NCBI GenBank assembly: GCA_050249695.1
Contig: JBFWQA010000003.1
Location: 62,001-126,000, forward strand
DNA length: 64,000 nucleotides
Source: JACKJP01 sp050249695
GTDB taxonomy: Bacteria > Pseudomonadota > Alphaproteobacteria > Rhizobiales > Tepidamorphaceae
Reading direction: 5' to 3'
This document shows positions 18,124 through 26,636 of this stretch, one piece after another; the stretch's first letter is position 1, and every line of letters starts with the position of its first letter. A model generated the notes under the pieces. The model saw nothing but the letters and a program-made list of their open reading frames with translations, was not told where the DNA came from and did no database searches. The position numbers were made by a program, and so were the translations under genes.

Positions 18124-18909
18124 TCACGCGGCTGATATTGCGCCATTCACGCTGATCGCCTGGCCCGTGATCTTGGCTGAGCCCGGCCCCGCGAGGAACA
18201 CGACAACTGGCGCGATATCTTTCGGCGTGACAAGGCCAAGCTTTGCTTTCTTGGCAGCCTTCTCGAAAAGCTTCCGACTGAATTCGCTCGCCATCACGCG
18301 GTCCCAGCTATCTGTATCGCCGACAATGGACGGGGTTACGATATTCACGCGAATTCCATTGCGGGCCTGCTCAAGGGCAATAGTCCGGGAGAACATTGTT
18401 GTCCCGGCCTTGGCACCGCCGATCACGGCTTCTCCGGGCGTAGCGATCTTGGCTGCATCGGAGGCAAAATTGATGATCGAGCCGCATTGCCGCTCAATCA
18501 TGTGCGGCAATGCGGCTCTGCACATGTAGACGTTCGCTGCGAAGTGATGGCGGATATGCGCATCGAGGATTTCGGGATCCTTGCGGTCGAAGGGGGCGGG
18601 CGTTCCAGCGCTGGGTCCGGGTATCGAGTTGACGAGGATGTCGATCGCGCCGAATGCAGCGATGGCGCCTTCAACGACCTGCCGCGCCCCGGCATAGCTG
18701 GTCGGATCCGCCGCAACGAAGCGTATGTCCGCTCCGGGGGCACGCGCGCTGATTATTTCAACAGCGCGCTTTCCGCGATCCTCGTTGCGGCCGTTGATGA
18801 CGATGCGCGGCACGCCGGCCTCAGCCAATTGCACGGCGCATTCCAGTCCGATGCTTGAGGTCGCACCGGTCAGCAATGCCGTGCTCTCCTCTAGTTTGCT
18901 TACTTTCAT
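18124..18909 (-). CDS. SDR family protein lacking the catalytic tyrosine
   Basis: The 261-residue protein has the Rossmann start TGATSSIGLECA (14-25), an NSIPGPS segment in place of NNAG, serine S150 and lysine K167 at exactly the classical spacing. The tyrosine expected at position 163 is isoleucine (AVIGGAK). This departs from the SxxxYxxxK catalytic plan, so either another residue serves as acid/base or the protein is not a standard dehydrogenase. It is the last gene of the dct-ech-maoC-caiB operon, 42 bases after the CoA-transferase. Confidence 0.85.
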   Translation of the reverse strand: MKVSKLEESTALLTGATSSIGLECAVQLAEAGVPRIVINGRNEDRGKRAVEIISARAPGADIRFVAADPTSYAGARQVVEGAIAAFGAIDILVNSIPGPSAGTPAPFDRKDPEILDAHIRHHFAANVYMCRAALPHMIERQCGSIINFASDAAKIATPGEAVIGGAKAGTTMFSRTIALEQARNGIRVNIVTPSIVGDTDSWDRVMASEFSRKLFEKAAKKAKLGLVTPKDIAPVVVFLAGPGSAKITGQAISVNGAISAA

Positions 18910-18951
18910 CCTGTTTCTCGATCCTGCCTCGGTCGTTCACGCGAATGCGTG

Positions 18952-20166
18952 TCAGCGAATGATGCCGCGCACTCTCAGGTGATGAATGTCGTCCTCCGAC
19001 AAACCCAACTCCCCCAGAACCTCGTCCGTATTCTCGCCGATGCCGGGTGGGTATCGTCGGGGGTGCGGCGGCGTTCCGTCCAGGTGCACCGGGTTGTTCA
19101 CCACGGGGATGTCGCCATATCGCGGATGGCGTAGCGTCGTGATCATTCCGTTGTGAATCGTCTGGGCGTCTTCGATGGCATCCTCCAGCCGATTGACCTT
19201 GGCGACCGGCACGTCATGTCGGTTGAGAATTTCTTCCCATTCGGACGCGTCGCGTTCGACGAAAATCCCGTCCAGGATCCCGATCAACCGATCACGGTTT
19301 ACCAGCCTTGCGGAGTTGGTCTTGAAGCCGTCTTCGATCGACAGCTCTTCTCGGCCGAGTGCAACGCACAGGTTTCGCCAGAATGTCTCCGTCAGGCAGG
19401 CCACGACGATGCGGGCACCGTCGCGGGTCAGAAATGTCTGATATGGCACCATCTGCGGATGGCCGCCGCCGACCGGTCGCACCGGAACATTTGACTTCAG
19501 ATACGGGGTCACGAAGTTGGCCAGCATAGCTATGGATGTGTCGAGCAGGTTCACGCTCACCCTCTGGCCCTGCCCGGTCATGTCGCGCGACCGCAGCGCC
19601 GCCAATATGCCGAAGCAGGCAAGAAACGATGTCGCAAAATCGGTTATCGGCGGCCCAACCTTGACCGGCGGACCACCGGGTTCTCCGGTCAATCCCATGA
19701 TACCGCCAACAGCTTGCGCGAGGATATCCATGCCGGGCTGATTGGCGCGCGGTCCGGTATCACCAAAAGCGGTAATCGAACAATATATGAGACGAGGAAA
19801 GCGGCGCCGGATGTCCTCGTAGTCGAGACCAATGCCAGCCAGCGTACGAGGTCGCATAGAGACCGCCACAACATCCGCCTGCGCGAGCAGACGATCGACA
19901 ATGTCGCGCCCCTCCTCCGCTTTCAGGTCGACCGCGACGGCGCGCTTGGAACGGTTCAGACCGAAGAAATATCCGCTGTCCGTCGGGCCGTACATATTGT
20001 CCACGACACGAAATGGCTCGCCCGTTACCGGTTCGACCTTCACGACTTCGGCGCCGAAATCCCCCAAGAGCGACGTCGCATACGGGCCCGCAGCGACCTG
20101 CGTCAGATCCACGATACGTATGCCGGCTAGCGCATCGACGGCTGCTATTTGGTCGGTGCGGTTCAT
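18952..20166 (-). CDS. CaiB/BaiF family (class III) CoA-transferase
   Basis: The 404-residue protein opens with LAGIRIVDLTQVAAGPYATS and has the family aspartate in the PGMDILAQAVGGIMGLTG segment, expected to form the aspartyl-CoA anhydride. It moves CoA from a donor thioester to a free acid, probably the compound imported by the TRAP system. The start is taken at 20166, four bases after the maoC stop; upstream extension of the frame lies inside maoC. Its place between MaoC and SDR genes fits activation of a carboxylic acid without ATP. Confidence 0.92.
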   Translation of the reverse strand: MNRTDQIAAVDALAGIRIVDLTQVAAGPYATSLLGDFGAEVVKVEPVTGEPFRVVDNMYGPTDSGYFFGLNRSKRAVAVDLKAEEGRDIVDRLLAQADVVAVSMRPRTLAGIGLDYEDIRRRFPRLIYCSITAFGDTGPRANQPGMDILAQAVGGIMGLTGEPGGPPVKVGPPITDFATSFLACFGILAALRSRDMTGQGQRVSVNLLDTSIAMLANFVTPYLKSNVPVRPVGGGHPQMVPYQTFLTRDGARIVVACLTETFWRNLCVALGREELSIEDGFKTNSARLVNRDRLIGILDGIFVERDASEWEEILNRHDVPVAKVNRLEDAIEDAQTIHNGMITTLRHPRYGDIPVVNNPVHLDGTPPHPRRYPPGIGENTDEVLGELGLSEDDIHHLRVRGIIR

Positions 20167-20170
20167 CTCG

Positions 20171-20650
20171 TCACGAAATCCCTTTTGCGTCGCGGCTGAG
20201 CACGAGGCCGGTAACGCTGAATTCTGCGACGGCTTCTTCGTTCTGGTTGAACACGCTGACTTCACGCACCACGACGCCCCGATCCGACTTCTTCGTTGGT
20301 CTGAGCGAGGTGATCGCGAAGCGGGCCCTGATCGTGTCGCCGATCCTGACAGGTCTTAGAAAGCTGATCTTGTCGATCGACAGGATGGCAACGCCGGTTC
20401 CCTCAAAGACGAGAGTCCGCCCGATGAGACCCATTGCGATGGAAACGGTGAGCATTCCATGCACGAGGCGCCCGCCATAGACGGATGCGCTTGAATAGGC
20501 TTCGTCGGTGTGAAGCGCGGCGTTGTCGCCGGTCATGCCGGCGAACTGCATCAGATCGCCTTCGGTGATCGTGCGGCCGAGCGTGTCGAACTTCTGTCCG
20601 ACCTCGAAGTCTTCGTAGAAACAGGGAACGGCTTGCCGGGCGATGGCCAT
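20171..20650 (-). CDS. MaoC family enoyl-CoA hydratase/dehydratase
   Basis: The 159-residue hot-dog fold protein starts at ATG 20650, preceded by GAGGAGTGAAGAC. It has FYEDFEVGQKF at the N-terminus and a hydratase 2-like stretch FAGMTGDNAALHTDEAYS with Asp and His at the expected positions, followed by RLVHGMLTVSIAMGLIG. It probably hydrates or dehydrates an acyl-CoA in the same pathway as the CoA-transferase next to it. Confidence 0.9.
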   Translation of the reverse strand: MAIARQAVPCFYEDFEVGQKFDTLGRTITEGDLMQFAGMTGDNAALHTDEAYSSASVYGGRLVHGMLTVSIAMGLIGRTLVFEGTGVAILSIDKISFLRPVRIGDTIRARFAITSLRPTKKSDRGVVVREVSVFNQNEEAVAEFSVTGLVLSRDAKGIS

Positions 20651-20735
20651 GTCTTCACTCCTCGAAGAATTGGTGCGAGGCGTCTCCGATCGCGCGCTTA
20701 AAATACCGGCGCCCGGTCGAGACAAATCCAGTGTC

Positions 20736-21509
20736 TCAGGGGTGTTCGTAATCGCCTGCGATCTTGCGCATGGAATCCATCACCGAGTCGTTGGTCATGT
20801 GCTTGCAGATCGCCAGGACCGAATGCTCGATGCTGCTTTCCAAATCGGTCGTCATCCAGCCGTGCACAATATCCTTCTGCGTCGCGATCGCGGCGGGCAG
20901 CTTGGCCGCCATGGATTCGGCGAGTTCCTTGACTCGCGCCTCAAGCCGATCTGCCGGGACGGACTCGCTGGCAAGCCCGATTCGAGCGGCTTCCGCGCCT
21001 TCAACGGGCTCACCGGTCATAACGATGCGCTTGGCCCGCATGATGCCCACAGCCTGCGGCAGGATGGCGCCCTCAAGCATGGCGGCGATGCCGATATTGA
21101 CCTGTGGCAGCATGAATTTCGCATCGTCCGCGCAGATGATGAAATCGCCGCAGAGCGCCAGTTCCACCGCACCGCCAACGCACCAGCCCTGTACCTGAAA
21201 AATGATCGTCTTGGGGTAGTGACGCATCTTTTGCATCTTCTCGCGCCAACCTTGAAGATAGGTGCCGGCCTTGCCCTCCAGGAACCAGTTGTGACCCTGG
21301 TTCACATTCTGCCCGGCGCAGAAGCTGCGGCCTTCGCCGCGAATGACAAGTACATTGACACCGTCATCTGACACGCTTTCGTCGAGGCAGGTGTTGATCT
21401 CGTCCATCACCTCCAGGTCCAGCGGATTGAGCTTCGCAGGATTGTTGAGCGTCAGATAGAGGACAGCGCCCTCCTGCTGAACCTTCACTTTTCCAGATTT
21501 GTATTTCAT
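20736..21509 (-). CDS. Crotonase-superfamily protein (enoyl-CoA hydratase-like)
   Basis: The 257-residue protein starts at ATG 21509 after GAGAGGAATTC. It shows both oxyanion-hole segments of crotonases: GRSFCAGQNVNQG and VQGWCVGGAVELALCGD. The first catalytic glutamate (in GGAVELA) is present. At the place of the second one (usually PE[IV]) it has MLPQVNIGI, so glutamine replaces glutamate. That makes simple hydration less certain and leaves room for hydrolase, isomerase or lyase chemistry. A 136-base gap separates it from the TRAP genes on the same strand. Confidence 0.88.
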   Translation of the reverse strand: MKYKSGKVKVQQEGAVLYLTLNNPAKLNPLDLEVMDEINTCLDESVSDDGVNVLVIRGEGRSFCAGQNVNQGHNWFLEGKAGTYLQGWREKMQKMRHYPKTIIFQVQGWCVGGAVELALCGDFIICADDAKFMLPQVNIGIAAMLEGAILPQAVGIMRAKRIVMTGEPVEGAEAARIGLASESVPADRLEARVKELAESMAAKLPAAIATQKDIVHGWMTTDLESSIEHSVLAICKHMTNDSVMDSMRKIAGDYEHP

Positions 21510-21645
21510 CAAGAATTCCTCTCTCGAACATCGATAGTTACTTGTTTCGGCGCGAAATCGGGCATTTCCGCTACAACCAGACGAGGTTGGCCGGCATTGA
21601 AGACTGCTGTCATTTCGGGTGTTTGGTCGTGGACATCTCATGGTC

Positions 21646-22941
21646 TCACATGATCTTGGGGAGGAGCAGCACGATGTCCGGAAACAAAACGATGAACGCT
21701 ACGATGAAGATTTCGCCAACAAGAAAAGGCGAAACCCCTTTGAACACTTCCTGTAGCGGAATATCCGGTCTGAGGCCGTTGACAACGTAGCAATTCAGCC
21801 CGACGGGCGGCGTCACGACTCCGATCTCGATAAGTTTGACGAGCAGCACGCCGAACCAGATCGGATCGTAGCCAAGCCCGATAATAGTGGGATAAACGAT
21901 CGGCAGGGTCAGCATCATCATCCCGATGCCATCGAGCATCATGCCGAGCAGCAGATACAAGACGATGATAGCGAACAGGATGACCCAGCGCGGCACATCC
22001 ATGTGCACGATCGCATCTGTAAGCGCCGCCGGCAGTCCGGTGTAGGCAAGGAACCGGATGAAGATCAGGACGCCCCAGATCACCATCAGGATGAAGACGG
22101 ATGTCCTGACCGTCTCAAGCAGGCCATCGCGGAGCTGCCTCGCGGTAATTCCCTTGTAGAGTGCCATGCCAAAGATGATCGCCGTTGCGACCGCAGCGGA
22201 TTCCGTCGGCGTCATGAAGCCGAAGTAAATCCCGCCGAGAATAATCCCGACCACGCTGAACACGCCAAACAGCTGTGGCAGAGCGCTGATCTTGTCGATC
22301 AGAGAGGTCTTTTCCATACGTGGTGCCAGTGATGGTTTCACCTGCACCAGGACGGTGATCACGATTACATAAACGACCATCGATATGAGGCCTGGCAGGA
22401 CACCGGCCAACAGCAGCGCGCCGATCGATTGCTCGACGATGATCCCATAAATGACGAGGATGCCGCTTGGTGGAATCAGAGCGGCCAGCGTGCCACCGAT
22501 CGCGACGACGCCGGCAGCAAGGCTGCGATTATAACCGCGCTGCTCCATCTCCGGCAGGGCCATGCGAGTGAATACTGCGGTGCTGGCCGTGCTGGCACCG
22601 GAGACGGCCGCAAATCCCGCACTGGCAAAGATCGTCGCCGTCGCAAGCCCTCCTGGCAAGCGTCCGGCCAGCACTCGCGCCGCATCATAAGTTGAGGTCG
22701 TGATCCCCGCGTGCATGGCCAGGAAGCCGATCGCTACAAAAAGCGGGAGGACGGAGAATGAATAATGGGCCGAACCAGAGTAAGGGATGAAGCCCGCAAG
22801 ATTCACGGCCACATCGAACCCGCGCATGTACACCAGGCCTAAGAACCCGGTTATGCCAGCGGCGAATGCGACTGGGGCGCCGATCATCACGAGCACGATC
22901 AGAACCACAACGCCCACACATCCGATTGCTATTGGATCCAA
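21646..22941 (-). CDS. dctM: TRAP transporter large permease, DctM type
   Basis: The 431-residue integral membrane protein has about twelve hydrophobic spans and family motifs such as GAPVAFAAGITGF near the N-terminus and GILVIYGIIVEQSIG. It is the sodium- or proton-coupled channel of a tripartite ATP-independent importer. The dctQ gene ends 26 bases upstream and dctP precedes it, so the whole importer is present. Confidence 0.93.
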   Translation of the reverse strand: MDPIAIGCVGVVVLIVLVMIGAPVAFAAGITGFLGLVYMRGFDVAVNLAGFIPYSGSAHYSFSVLPLFVAIGFLAMHAGITTSTYDAARVLAGRLPGGLATATIFASAGFAAVSGASTASTAVFTRMALPEMEQRGYNRSLAAGVVAIGGTLAALIPPSGILVIYGIIVEQSIGALLLAGVLPGLISMVVYVIVITVLVQVKPSLAPRMEKTSLIDKISALPQLFGVFSVVGIILGGIYFGFMTPTESAAVATAIIFGMALYKGITARQLRDGLLETVRTSVFILMVIWGVLIFIRFLAYTGLPAALTDAIVHMDVPRWVILFAIIVLYLLLGMMLDGIGMMMLTLPIVYPTIIGLGYDPIWFGVLLVKLIEIGVVTPPVGLNCYVVNGLRPDIPLQEVFKGVSPFLVGEIFIVAFIVLFPDIVLLLPKIM

Positions 22942-22967
22942 GGGTTCAGATCTCCCGGTCTTGACCG

Positions 22968-23516
22968 TCAGGCCCCAGCCGTTTCGGCCTCTGTTGGAAA
23001 GATCGATGATGGCGATTGCGGTCGCACGACGAGCCGCAATGCCTCAGCGAGCTGGAGCAGGATGCGCGCCAGCAAGAGGGTCAGCGAAACTGCCGCAATC
23101 AGGATTACGATCCAAAGTGGAAAACCCAGTTCTGTCGTGCGACCGCCCAGTTCGTAGGACCGCTGGACATATAAGAAGCAACCCCAGGTGTAGGCCATCA
23201 ACAGGCCGCCGCCGGCGAGCAGGGCGAGCACTTCCATGAACCACTTCCGGCGTCCTGAAAGCCGCATTATGAACAGTGTCATACGCACGTTGCCGAAGCT
23301 GCGCTGGCAATAGGCGCCTGCCAGCGTCGCGACCAAGACCATCAGTTGCTCGATAATCTCGATATTGCCGCGGATCGGATAGTTGAGCGCCGAGCGCGTC
23401 ACGACTTCGGCGCAACCCAACACCATCAGCGCCATGACCGTCGCAGCACCAACCAGCGCAAATCCAGTTTCGACCGGTCGCAATATTCTGTCGAGAGCCT
23501 CGATTATTGCACTCAT
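22968..23516 (-). CDS. dctQ: TRAP transporter small permease, DctQ type
   Basis: The 182-residue protein has four hydrophobic segments in the DctQ arrangement (first around ETGFALVGAATVMALMVLGC). It contains the Arg- and Glu-bearing region NIEIIEQLMVLVATLAGAYC between spans 2 and 3. It binds the large permease and is required for transport in this family. It lies between dctP (114-base gap) and dctM. Confidence 0.9.
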   Translation of the reverse strand: MSAIIEALDRILRPVETGFALVGAATVMALMVLGCAEVVTRSALNYPIRGNIEIIEQLMVLVATLAGAYCQRSFGNVRMTLFIMRLSGRRKWFMEVLALLAGGGLLMAYTWGCFLYVQRSYELGGRTTELGFPLWIVILIAAVSLTLLLARILLQLAEALRLVVRPQSPSSIFPTEAETAGA

Positions 23517-23630
23517 GAAATCCTCCCCGCCGGCCGGCGGCTCTCGCTAGACAAGCGGGGAGCCGCCATTCGCCTATTTTTATTGGCTTGCGCCGGATTT
23601 CCGGCATCGCTTTTTCCGAACCAAGTCAAC

Positions 23631-24695
23631 TCAGTTGGATGTCTTGGCGTCCGCGGCGGTCTTCAGGATAAATGCGAGCAAATCCTTGCCAGGCAAACCC
23701 TGCTTTTCCAGGGAAACGGCCCAGGCTTCCCAACTCGGCTTTGCTGCGACCTCGATCGCTTCCTTGATCGCAGGCGTTTTCTCGACCCGTGTAAGCTTGG
23801 CCTCTTTAAATTTCTTCTCGTTGGCCTGATCTGTGGTCTCGTATTTGGAGATCATATCATCATAGGCAACGCCTTTGGCCTCGTTGAGAAGATCCTTATA
23901 TTGTTGCGGAAGCGCCTCGTAAGCGCTCTTGGCTGCGGCGAAGTGGCAAACGGTTGAGCCCAAACTCCACCGATCGGTCACCCAGGTCGATATGTCCTGG
24001 AGCTTATAGGCGCCGAATGCATACGTGTAAGGATAGGCGACCCCATCGATGACATTCCGCTCGAGTGCCTGATATGCCTCGGGGCCCGGTACGTAGGTGA
24101 CCACAACGCCAATACCGCGCAGCACGTCGCCAACACCGCCGCCCGCCAGAATGCGCTTGCCCTTCCAATCCTCCAGCGACGTCGGTGGCGTTCCGGTTCC
24201 CATAACCTCCCAATTGGGCAGGATAGAACCCATGATCGGCACTGCGCCCCATTTGGCGAACTCGTCCAGGACGGCCTGCTGCTTGTAGTAGGCTTCCGTC
24301 ACATATTCGCGCTGACGCAAGGTATCGATCGGAAGCAGCGCAAGATCGAGCCCATTGAGCACGGACGTCTTATCCGGCTGCTGGAACGGGCAGAACATCG
24401 CTGACTCAAATGCGCCGATCTTCAGGCCATCGAGGTTTTCGGCGTGGTTCGACAGGACCTCGCCATATTGCGGAGAGATGTTGAATTTGCCGTCAGTCTT
24501 TGCACCAACATATTCAGCAATCTTTTCTATACCCTCCGTGGCACCGCGCCTGTTTCCCCAAAGCGACACAAGCCACTTGACTTGCGGGCCTTCCACTTCG
24601 GCGGCCCGCGCTTTCGAGAGTACAGGCAGACCGGCGCTGACGGCAGTAATGCCAATTGCCAACGCACACGTTCCAAATTGAATCAGCTTCCTCAT
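23631..24695 (-). CDS. dctP: TRAP transporter substrate-binding protein, DctP type
   Basis: The 354-residue protein has an N-terminal signal peptide of about 31 residues. Conserved DctP features include FNISPQYGEVLSNHAENLDG and the segment ALERNVIDGVAYPY that follows the hinge. The ATG at 24695 follows GGGAGGATTT. It captures a small carboxylate in the periplasm for DctQM. The next genes (CoA-transferase, crotonase, MaoC) suggest an organic acid broken down as its CoA thioester. A predicted MarR site lies about 115 bases upstream. Confidence 0.93.
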   Translation of the reverse strand: MRKLIQFGTCALAIGITAVSAGLPVLSKARAAEVEGPQVKWLVSLWGNRRGATEGIEKIAEYVGAKTDGKFNISPQYGEVLSNHAENLDGLKIGAFESAMFCPFQQPDKTSVLNGLDLALLPIDTLRQREYVTEAYYKQQAVLDEFAKWGAVPIMGSILPNWEVMGTGTPPTSLEDWKGKRILAGGGVGDVLRGIGVVVTYVPGPEAYQALERNVIDGVAYPYTYAFGAYKLQDISTWVTDRWSLGSTVCHFAAAKSAYEALPQQYKDLLNEAKGVAYDDMISKYETTDQANEKKFKEAKLTRVEKTPAIKEAIEVAAKPSWEAWAVSLEKQGLPGKDLLAFILKTAADAKTSN

Positions 24696-24810
24696 TAAAT
24701 CCTCCCATGTGTCGAAACTGCCTATTTTTTCATAGGCTTATAGGTTCTCGAGCATCAGGCCCGGATAGACATCGCGCCATCCGGCAAACCGATATCATCG
24801 GTGTTTATAT

Positions 24811-24822
24811 TAACGACCGATA
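24811..24822. promoter_or_regulatory. Putative MarR operator upstream of dctP
   Basis: TAACGACCGATA reads TATCGGTCGTTA on the minus strand. It matches 11 of 12 bases of the palindrome at 25388-25399 upstream of marR. Both sites sit in AT-rich flanks in front of genes on the same strand, which suggests one regulator for marR and the dct operon. Confidence 0.55.
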
Positions 24823-24874
24823 TTATTTTGACAAGCGCAAATCTCGAACGCCATCGAACGAGGCGTATGCGCGC

Positions 24875-25303
24875 TCAGGATTCGAGATTGCGGCCTATTC
24901 GGATGAGCGTTGCAATGAAGCGCTCGCGTTCCTCATCCGAGATTCCGTCAAACGCTTGCGCACGTGTCTGATCTGACATTTCCCAAATGCGCTTGACGAC
25001 TTCCTCCGCAGCCGGCGTCGTCTTGAGAATGCGGGCGCGGCGATCTTTAGGGTCGGGTTTGCGCGTGATGTATCCCATGCGCTCCAAGCGATCGAGGACC
25101 CTCACCATTGCCATTGGCTCAATATTCGTCAGCTCTGACAGACCTGATTGGCTAACACCCTGATTGCGGATCAGCACTGCCAAAGCGCGACTTGCCGAGA
25201 GTGTAAGCGAAAGAGTCCGCGCCCGCCTTTCGAAGCGTATCTCGTAACGACGACTGACTTCCTTGAGCAGGAAGCCGAAGCTTCTGTCCTGATTCCATTG
25301 CAT
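24875..25303 (-). CDS. MarR family transcriptional regulator
   Basis: The 142-residue protein has a winged helix-turn-helix. The recognition part is VSQSGLSELTNIEPMAMVRVLDRLERMGYITR, and the wing has the family motif DPKDRRARIL. MarR dimers usually repress divergent or adjacent catabolic genes until an aromatic or acyl-CoA ligand binds. Here the gene lies directly upstream of dctP on the same strand, and near-identical palindromes precede both. The N-terminal residues are charged helices of the dimer interface. Control of the TRAP and CoA-transferase operon is inferred. Confidence 0.9.
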   Translation of the reverse strand: MQWNQDRSFGFLLKEVSRRYEIRFERRARTLSLTLSASRALAVLIRNQGVSQSGLSELTNIEPMAMVRVLDRLERMGYITRKPDPKDRRARILKTTPAAEEVVKRIWEMSDQTRAQAFDGISDEERERFIATLIRIGRNLES

Positions 25304-25386
25304 GCGGGCGCTTCTCCGGCTCAGCGCAGGATTTGTACCTGGCGAGGGATGTCATACTTGATTCATGAGACGCAAATCACACGAAC

Positions 25387-25400
25387 ATAACGGTCGTTAT
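25387..25400. promoter_or_regulatory. Putative MarR operator upstream of marR
   Basis: ATAACGGTCGTTAT is an inverted repeat (ATAACG and CGTTAT, two-base centre) 84 bases upstream of the marR start. A near copy in opposite orientation stands before dctP. Confidence 0.55.
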
Positions 25401-25452
25401 TATCGTTTGCCGCAGAGCAACTCAACACGTTCTCCGCGGCCAACAAAATGCA

Positions 25453-25617
25453 GGCAAGACCGCAGCGGTCAAAGCCTTCCTCGAAGAGAAAGCGGCGAAT
25501 GAGCCTGGCCCAGACGACTGGGTCTATGTCTACAATTTTGGAACGCCGCACAAACCACGAGCGCTTCACCTGCCGAGCGGCCGGGCACAGCAACTGTCGA
25601 AATCGCTCGAAGTGATC
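25453..25617 (+). pseudogene. Truncated copy of the Lon-like protease gene
   Basis: These 165 bases match 26862-27029, inside the intact Lon-like gene, with about ten mismatches and one three-base deletion (about 94 percent identity, counted by eye). They correspond to residues about 76-131 of the protease, from the end of the Walker A motif. There is no start, no upstream domain and no continuation after GTGATC, so it cannot make the protein. It lies in the same orientation 1.4 kb upstream of the intact gene, immediately beside the haemoglobin stop codon, and marks the left edge of the stress block. Confidence 0.85.
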
Positions 25618-26082
25618 CTAAAGGCTTTCCTCTGAGATCGGCACAACGGCCAACGAGTCCTCTTGACGATTGAACGCAATCGCCAGTCTGAACGAATGCG
25701 CAATGCGCAGGGCCCGGCTCATGAACAGAGCCTCCACTTCCGGCGGGCATAGTCTCCCTACGGTCTGGCGAAACAACGACAGCCAGCGCCGGAAATGATC
25801 CTCCCCAAGTTTCGGTATGGAAAGATGCGGCGGTAGGGGGCGCCCCTGATATCGGCCGGTTCGCAACAGTGTAGCCGACCAGAAATCGCACATCCTGGCC
25901 AGATGAACGGGCCAGTCCTCGGCGCCAATGCGGGCATTGAAGATCGGGCCGAGAAGATCGTCCTCTCGGATGCGATCATAAAAGCCGTGCACGACGTCAT
26001 GGATCATCGCTTCATCAAGCGCATCGGGAAGCGGTTTGCCGTCAAGGATGATCGTTCGATCAGTGTCGGGACGTCCCTTCAT
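25618..26082 (-). CDS. Truncated haemoglobin, group III
   Basis: The 154-residue protein matches the two-on-two globin fold. It has a B-helix FYDRIREDDLLGPIF with the distal-type Tyr 35, a central segment HLARMCDFWSATLLRTGRYQG and the proximal histidine (H96) in GEDHFRRWLSLF; the last is characteristic of the group III subfamily. Group III globins bind haem and are linked to low-oxygen or nitric oxide metabolism. The ATG follows an AGGAGA ribosome binding site. The stop codon touches the truncated lon copy. The C-terminal about 25 residues are longer than the minimal fold. Confidence 0.9.
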   Translation of the reverse strand: MKGRPDTDRTIILDGKPLPDALDEAMIHDVVHGFYDRIREDDLLGPIFNARIGAEDWPVHLARMCDFWSATLLRTGRYQGRPLPPHLSIPKLGEDHFRRWLSLFRQTVGRLCPPEVEALFMSRALRIAHSFRLAIAFNRQEDSLAVVPISEESL

Positions 26083-26179
26083 CTGGCACTTCTCCTTGCT
26101 GGGCTTGCGCGGGAGGGCGGTCAGCCTGCCATGCAGCGCGCCTCGCCCACAGAGAAATTAGAGACAGGACCAAGGCCAT
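26060..26179 (-). CDS. Possible small membrane-anchored protein upstream of haemoglobin
   Basis: A 39-codon frame begins MALVLSLISLWARR and would encode a short hydrophobic segment followed by a polar tail. It overlaps the haemoglobin start by 23 bases, which could couple translation. No family match was recognised and there is no clear ribosome binding site, so it may equally be a non-coding frame or the end of a decayed gene. Confidence 0.25.
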   Translation of the reverse strand: MALVLSLISLWARRAAWQADRPPAQAQQGEVPDEGTSRH

Positions 26180-26636
26180 GGCAATGCGCCAGATTGTCCC
26201 GTCGGCGCACGAGCGCCGGGGCGGACACCAGGGCCCACAACCTGACCTGAAAACAGGCGATGGGAGACAGGCCGAGGCCTTCCGACACGCCCCTCCGCTC
26301 GCCAACCCACGGAAAGAACGCGCCTCTCTCGCCTAGGCGTAAAACAGAGATTTCGTGGGAAATGGCTGGTGGTGTCGCCCGTCCCTGCAAACGCGTCTCC
26401 GCATCACCATTCCCTGAAGACGGGGAAAATACAGGGAAATGGGCACCAAAGGCCTATCATTTCGAGTATTGCGTGAAAACGCGTCTCGAAAAAACAATTG
26501 GCTTACGTCAGATTTCCCCAGCCTGCCTCACAGGGAATGTGTCATCGGATACAGGGAAGCAATCGGCTTTGAGCGCAACGCGAATAAGGAATATCCCGCT
26601 CTAGTCGTAGGTCTTTCATGATCTAAGCTTTCAGCC
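26180..26636. other. Intergenic region with repeated ACAGGGAA words
   Basis: No convincing gene was seen between the haemoglobin and the Lon-like protease. ACAGGGAA occurs at 26431-26438, 26530-26537 and 26551-26558, with the related TTCCCTG at 26410-26416. Short frames here are open on the plus strand but show no protein-like pattern. The region must include the protease promoter. Confidence 0.5.
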
